Source: Candidatus Nanopelagicales bacterium (lineage in GTDB: Bacteria > Actinomycetota > Actinomycetes > S36-B12). Taken from it: a DNA stretch of 64,000 nucleotides. Positions 60,521-64,000 of this stretch are shown here, one piece after another (within the stretch, counting starts at the first letter, position 1; the number at the start of each line of letters is the position of its first letter). Made by a program: the position numbers and the translations under genes. Under the pieces are notes generated by a model. The model was not told where the DNA came from. It made no database searches and saw nothing but the letters and a program-made list of their open reading frames with translations. The DNA is taken from assembly GCA_018402075.1 (NCBI GenBank), contig JAGYJP010000001.1, positions 558,001 through 622,000 on the forward strand. The letters run 5' to 3'.

Positions 60521-61336
60521 CTACGAACCGCCCCGCAACTGCCTCCGACCCCCAGCCAAGCCTTTATGATCAACTAAACGTGCACGTGATGCTGCGGACC
60601 TGCCAGCCGAGGCAGCCGAACCAGAGTGCGCTGTTGCCGATCCTGAGTACCCGCCCCACGATCCTCGTGCTTCAGAATTTCGTCGGTGGTAATCAGCCAC
60701 TGTTTTCTCTTTACCCGCTAATACAAGTGCTCCGGATTCTCCTCCTAATTCAATTTGCCTGAGGTTTAATCGATCACTTTCGCGGATTGCTTGTTCCCTG
60801 CCTTCGCGAAGTCGTTCCTCAATTCGGACAATGTAAGCCCGATAAAAAGCGGCGCGGGCCGTTTGTGCGGTGAACTCAAGTTTGCGTCTTACCATCCTGC
60901 CGTTGACTCGGACTCTCCCGTCAAATACTTCACCGCGCCACGATCCTGAACTCACATATATCGTGGCTTGTGAAGTCATTTGCACAGCAATTGATGCAAA
61001 AAGAGTCTCTACTGAGTCAAGATCCGAAGGCATTCCGTAACAAATAACGTAGGTAGAGTTTCGGGCAACATCGACGTGTGTGGAATTGGAATGCGCCACC
61101 ACAACAAATAGGTTTACCAAATGCGTATTCGCCCTCTTGCCTTTTTCGCCAATGGTTACCGTGCGTGTGATGGGAGCAGATGATTCAGCGGTGCGAGTGA
61201 GATCCCGTGCTGACGCCAAGTCAATACTGGCTAATGTTGCGAGCAATTGGGCTTTGGTTAGATACGCGTCCGCTTCTGCTGGGTTATCAGTTCTCTCGGC
61301 TTTCGCAAGCAACGCTGCAATGCGATCAAGCTTCAC
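60521..61336 (-). CDS. DUF2786 domain protein
   Basis: 271 residues. The DUF2786 domain is at the N-terminus (LDRIAALLAKAERTDNPAEADAYLTKAQLLATLASIDLA); the middle is a helical-beta region (STHVDVARNSTYVICYGMPSDLDSVETLFASI), and the tail is low-complexity, rich in G, S, R and A. Function unknown. GTG start overlaps the stop of the upstream metallopeptidase-like gene by 4 bases, so they are a coupled pair. Confidence 0.82.
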   Translation of the reverse strand: MKLDRIAALLAKAERTDNPAEADAYLTKAQLLATLASIDLASARDLTRTAESSAPITRTVTIGEKGKRANTHLVNLFVVVAHSNSTHVDVARNSTYVICYGMPSDLDSVETLFASIAVQMTSQATIYVSSGSWRGEVFDGRVRVNGRMVRRKLEFTAQTARAAFYRAYIVRIEERLREGREQAIRESDRLNLRQIELGGESGALVLAGKEKTVADYHRRNSEARGSWGGYSGSATAHSGSAASAGRSAASRARLVDHKGLAGGRRQLRGGS

Positions 61337-61857
61337 GACTCTGCCCCTACCGGTGTTACGGGTACTCCCAATTCTTGATAGCCCGCACGCAAAAGAAGCG
61401 CCGGGCCCTCGCCGAGGACCTGGCCAACGAGTTCGAGCATGGAAGTGACGAATTCACTTCCATGTGAAGGCACCCCAGATCCGCACCTCGTCAAAGTCAC
61501 ATGATGTGCACATTCGTGCAGAATGACCGTCTCTCGCAGTGCCCACTGATCACTTGTTGGGATTGCAATGGTGCGGGTCTCGAATTCATAATGTGCTCGA
61601 GTGGATCCCCGACGGGCGCGAACATGCGGCAGTGAAAGATTCGGATGGGTGTTCCTCAGGAGGCCAATGACAGATTCGACATATGTTCTGACGGACTCAA
61701 TGTCGCCAAATCTTCGCTGGATGGGGATATCGATTTGACTGCCAAAAAAATCAACCGTACCTCCGCGATTCATCACGGCGGTGAACTGATCTTCTGCTGA
61801 GTACACCTTTGTGCGCATTCGATCCACCTGCTCGAGGTTTCTGGCGATTGATGGCAC
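61333..61857 (-). CDS. putative zinc metallopeptidase (TIGR04338-like)
   Basis: 174 residues with the zincin motif ETVILHECAHHVTL (HExxH) and a downstream histidine in SGVPSHGSEFVTSML that may be the third ligand. Family TIGR04338 proteins of actinobacteria pair with DUF2786, as here. Targets unknown. GTG start at 61857 with CAAGAT 6 bases upstream. Confidence 0.78.
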   Translation of the reverse strand: MPSIARNLEQVDRMRTKVYSAEDQFTAVMNRGGTVDFFGSQIDIPIQRRFGDIESVRTYVESVIGLLRNTHPNLSLPHVRARRGSTRAHYEFETRTIAIPTSDQWALRETVILHECAHHVTLTRCGSGVPSHGSEFVTSMLELVGQVLGEGPALLLRAGYQELGVPVTPVGAES

Positions 61858-62040
61858 ATCGCTATCTTGCCCGTTGGGCCTCCATAATCATAAGAGGCTG
61901 GTTCGTCGTGTGGAAAAACCCAGTAGAGTCATGGTCTGTCCCTCGGGTGCGAAACCTTAACCAAAATACCTCACCCAAGACGACCTCACTGTGTGTGCGA
62001 TGAAACCCACAAAGGACCCCCGATTAAGGATTGGAGCTTC

Positions 62041-63402
62041 GTGAGCGGGCAACAAGATCCTGAAACCGGTGCTCAGGGTCGCAAATCCCTTACTCGACGC
62101 CTCGGGGGGTCAGTTCGGCGCACTCCTTTGCTCAAGGGCCTTCCAAAGGAAGTTGCCGTACTCAGCGCGATCGCATTCTTTGTAGCAATTGGTTTCGGGA
62201 TTCTCGCTCCATCGCTTCCTGTCTTTGCCAAAACATTTGACGTGAGCGCGCTACAAGCAAGTGCGGTGATTTCTGTTTTTGCATTGATGCGTTTTGTCTT
62301 TGCGCCAGTTGCAGGTGGGCTAGTTGATCGACTCGGTGAGCGAATTGTCCTTACCAGTGGACTCTTAATTGTTGCTGTTTCCAGTGCAATTGCGGGTTTT
62401 TCACAAACCTATTTCCAGCTGATCGCTTTTCGCGGTATCGGTGGCATTGGTTCATCTATGTTTACGGTTTCTGCAATGGCACTACTCCTAAGAGTTGTGG
62501 AATCCAATCAACGTGGACGAGCAGTTGGAGCATTCCAAGGAGGATTCCTTTTGGGAGGCGTTGCCGGACCTGCCGTGGGTGGGATTGTGGTTGCTGTATC
62601 GATTCGAGCGCCATTTTTCGTCTATGCCGCGTCCCTCTTTGTCGCAGCAATGGTCACCATGATATTTCTTACCCGCGCCCGGTTACTCGACCGAGAGGAA
62701 TCGGTTTCAGGTGGGCAGGCCAATAAATTACAAGAACTCCGTTCAGCGCTCTCCAATAAGGCTTATCAGGCAGCCCTTGGCACAAATTTGATTTCCGGTT
62801 TCGTCACCTTTGGACTTCGAAGTTCAATTGTGCCCTTGTTCGTCGTGGAAGGGCTTCAACGCGGACCCTCATTGTCCGGCTTTGGATTCTTAGCCGCCGC
62901 TGCGGTGCAAGCCGTGATGCTTTTGCCAGCAGGTCGGATGGCTGACACGGATGGGCGCCGTAAGGCCCTGCTCTTCGGGAGTATCGCAACTGCAGTGGGC
63001 ATGATGGCGCTGACCGCCTCCGATATCGCTGCAAATGGTTTGGGGTCTGCAGCGCTCCTTGGAACGGTTCTCTTCTTTGCGGCAATGGCCATCCAAGGAT
63101 TTGGCTCTGCATTTCTTGGTTCCGCCCCCTCGGCCGTGGTTGGCGATGTCATGGGAGGGAAAAAGGGCGGGATAGTCGTGGCCACTTTCCAAATGATGAG
63201 CGATGTCGGGGCGATTATTGGTCCACTGCTCGCCGGTTTACTTGTTGATCTTTTTGATTTCAATTGGGCCTTCGCGGCTGGCGCAGCACTCGCGCTCCTC
63301 CCCATTTTTCTGGTGATCAGAATGCCCGAAACACTACAAAAGGGCCCCAGATCGGGCAAAGCGGATGTGGACCCTGATTTGCCCCCATCCCCCATGACGT
63401 AG
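62041..63402 (+). CDS. MFS efflux transporter
   Basis: 453 residues, 12 membrane helices. Motif A region AGGLVDRLGERIVLTSGL between helices 2 and 3 and the proton-coupled exporter motif GFLLGGVAGPAVGGIV (motif C) in helix 5 point to drug/H+ antiport of the DHA1 kind. The GTG at 62041 has GGAG 5 bases before it; a frame from 61993 is not needed. The 183 bases upstream hold no gene. A 12-bp palindrome follows the stop. Confidence 0.88.
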   Translation: MSGQQDPETGAQGRKSLTRRLGGSVRRTPLLKGLPKEVAVLSAIAFFVAIGFGILAPSLPVFAKTFDVSALQASAVISVFALMRFVFAPVAGGLVDRLGERIVLTSGLLIVAVSSAIAGFSQTYFQLIAFRGIGGIGSSMFTVSAMALLLRVVESNQRGRAVGAFQGGFLLGGVAGPAVGGIVVAVSIRAPFFVYAASLFVAAMVTMIFLTRARLLDREESVSGGQANKLQELRSALSNKAYQAALGTNLISGFVTFGLRSSIVPLFVVEGLQRGPSLSGFGFLAAAAVQAVMLLPAGRMADTDGRRKALLFGSIATAVGMMALTASDIAANGLGSAALLGTVLFFAAMAIQGFGSAFLGSAPSAVVGDVMGGKKGGIVVATFQMMSDVGAIIGPLLAGLLVDLFDFNWAFAAGAALALLPIFLVIRMPETLQKGPRSGKADVDPDLPPSPMT

Positions 63403-63411
63403 TCTGTCCCA

Positions 63412-63423
63412 GACCTCGAGGTC
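63412..63423. promoter_or_regulatory. 12-bp palindrome between the MFS and sulfatase genes
   Basis: GACCTCGAGGTC, perfect, 9 bases after the MFS stop and 44 before the sulfatase start. It could be an operator or a short hairpin; nothing decides between them. Confidence 0.3.
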
Positions 63424-63467
63424 ACCGGCTTCACTCACAATTTGGAATCAACCGAAAGGGACACGGC

Positions 63468-64000
63468 TTGTCTTCCCACGAAGTTTCTCCTTTCACCCCA
63501 AGGCCTCGGACCTGGATAAATGCCCTCGTTGCTGCGGGAACGGCATTGGTAGTGGTCATCACGGGATCCGTCTTTTTTATCTCCTCTACTCGGAGCACTC
63601 CAGCGCAGGCGGATTCGGTCACGTCAAGCCCCGAGACTTCCGATGCACTCGATGGTGAACTAGCAGATGGTGAACTAGCAGCACTTGAACCCACCGGTCC
63701 CACAACCGCTGACATTAAGAATGTGGTCTTTATTCTCGCCGATGACCTGGATTGGTATTTATTTAATCAGGTGCCTAGGTTAGCCGCACTTCCCGAACAG
63801 GGAATCACTTTCACCAATCACACTGTGACCGACTCACTCTGCTGCCCATCGCGCGTCTCAATTCTTCGCGGGCAGTACATCCACAATCATCGTGTGATTT
63901 CAAACATCGTTGAAACGGGCGGAGGATGGCCGACCTTTAGGGATCTGGGACATGAAAAGGATTGCCTACCCACATGGCTTACGGCCGCGGGAGTCACCAC
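63468..64000 (+). CDS. sulfatase, N-terminal part (partial)
   Basis: The first 177 codons of a formylglycine-dependent sulfatase; the rest is outside the window. A TTG start (AAAGGGA upstream), a signal-anchor helix (WINALVAAGTALVVVITGSVFF), a polar linker, then NVVFILADDLDWYLF (metal aspartates) and SLCCPSRVSILRGQYIHNH, where the first Cys of CCPSR would be modified to formylglycine. It is probably exported or membrane-anchored. The linker contains an in-frame duplicated DGELA pair. Needs an FGE enzyme encoded elsewhere. Confidence 0.88.
   Translation, partial: MSSHEVSPFTPRPRTWINALVAAGTALVVVITGSVFFISSTRSTPAQADSVTSSPETSDALDGELADGELAALEPTGPTTADIKNVVFILADDLDWYLFNQVPRLAALPEQGITFTNHTVTDSLCCPSRVSILRGQYIHNHRVISNIVETGGGWPTFRDLGHEKDCLPTWLTAAGVT
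63651..63680 (+). repeat. 15-bp perfect in-frame tandem duplication in the sulfatase linker
   Basis: Two identical 15-base units (63651-63665 and 63666-63680), each encoding DGELA, inside the linker between the membrane anchor and the catalytic domain. Confidence 0.9.

Noticed and set aside
61858..62040. Possible RNA gene in the 183-base gap before the MFS exporter
   Set aside because: No stable stem pattern or conserved motif is visible; only a ribosome site for the exporter.
1..64000. tRNA or rRNA genes, insertion sequences, prophage, CRISPR arrays, replication origin
   Set aside because: No cloverleaf-like segments, transposase or integrase frames, spaced direct-repeat arrays or DnaA-box clusters were seen; the largest intergenic gap is about 220 bases.

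Overview
The window is bacterial chromosome from an actinobacterium. Markers are the mycothiol genes mshB and mca, actinobacterial DapD and DapC, a 7Fe ferredoxin, the actinobacterial families DUF3107, DUF3117, DUF4245, DUF4307, DUF3817 and DUF6542, and PhoH2 with a PIN domain. Base composition is near half GC by eye, low for this phylum, and spacing is very tight: there is no gene-free stretch over 300 bases and many stops overlap. This suits a small-genome, probably aquatic actinobacterium; I cannot name the species. From memory, the gene order echoes Mycobacterium tuberculosis: tetR-DUF3107-ferritin-like-rhlE (about Rv3208-Rv3211), then a long eroded version of about Rv1234 down to Rv1080 (MgtE-like/DUF1003/mrp/tatB/htrA/O-methyltransferase, DUF3117, dapE/dapD, dapC/fdxC, mshB, typA, ychF, ispH, xseA/xseB, DUF4245/glpX/fumarase, phoH2, Z-prenyl synthase, DUF255, mca, DUF4307, greA).

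Layout. 1-5.2 kb: end of a CpaF/TadA secretion ATPase gene, an alpha/beta hydrolase, TetR, DUF3107, a ferritin-like protein, a DEAD-box helicase with no conventional start codon, and an HATPase. 5.2-10.6 kb: a polytopic membrane protein, an acyl-CoA dehydrogenase plus CitE/Mcl-like lyase operon, and MFS and EamA transporters. 10.7-16.3 kb: MgtE-N/CBS protein, DUF1003, Mrp, TatB, HtrA, O-methyltransferase, DUF3117. 16.4-24.3 kb: SRPBCC, DivIVA-like, YceI, divergent dapE/dapD, citrate synthase, dapC-fdx, cysS. 24.3-34.6 kb: VanW, mycothiol deacetylase MshB, an S9 peptidase, TypA, an ACT-GNAT fusion, a small GC-rich HTH gene, YchF. 34.6-44.1 kb: RmuC, DUF6542, IspH, XseAB, DUF4245, GlpX, amylosucrase, class I fumarase. 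44.1-53.4 kb: secreted transglycosylase-like protein, PhoH2, DUF1275, prenyl synthase, DUF255, UPF0114, a 55-residue membrane protein, SPFH/NfeD, Ung, DUF3817. 53.4-64 kb: fructokinase-like PfkB, SURF1, an 88-residue membrane protein, Mca, DUF4307, GreA, DrrAB-like ABC exporter, threonine dehydratase, DUF2786/metallopeptidase pair, MFS exporter, and the start of a sulfatase.

The genes work together as core metabolism (TCA entry through citrate synthase and fumarase, lysine/DAP synthesis, isoprenoids, mycothiol, sucrose to glucan plus fructose) with membrane and stress functions. The most striking pattern is in the control DNA. About 25 of 70 genes have a TANNNT hexamer, and a few more a CATNAT hexamer, exactly 6 bases before an ATG or GTG, so transcription should begin on the start codon (leaderless mRNA). 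In dapE/dapD one 11-bp palindrome supplies this element to both strands with start codons placed symmetrically. Short 15-22 bp tandem duplications recur at gene edges, two of them copying promoter-start modules.
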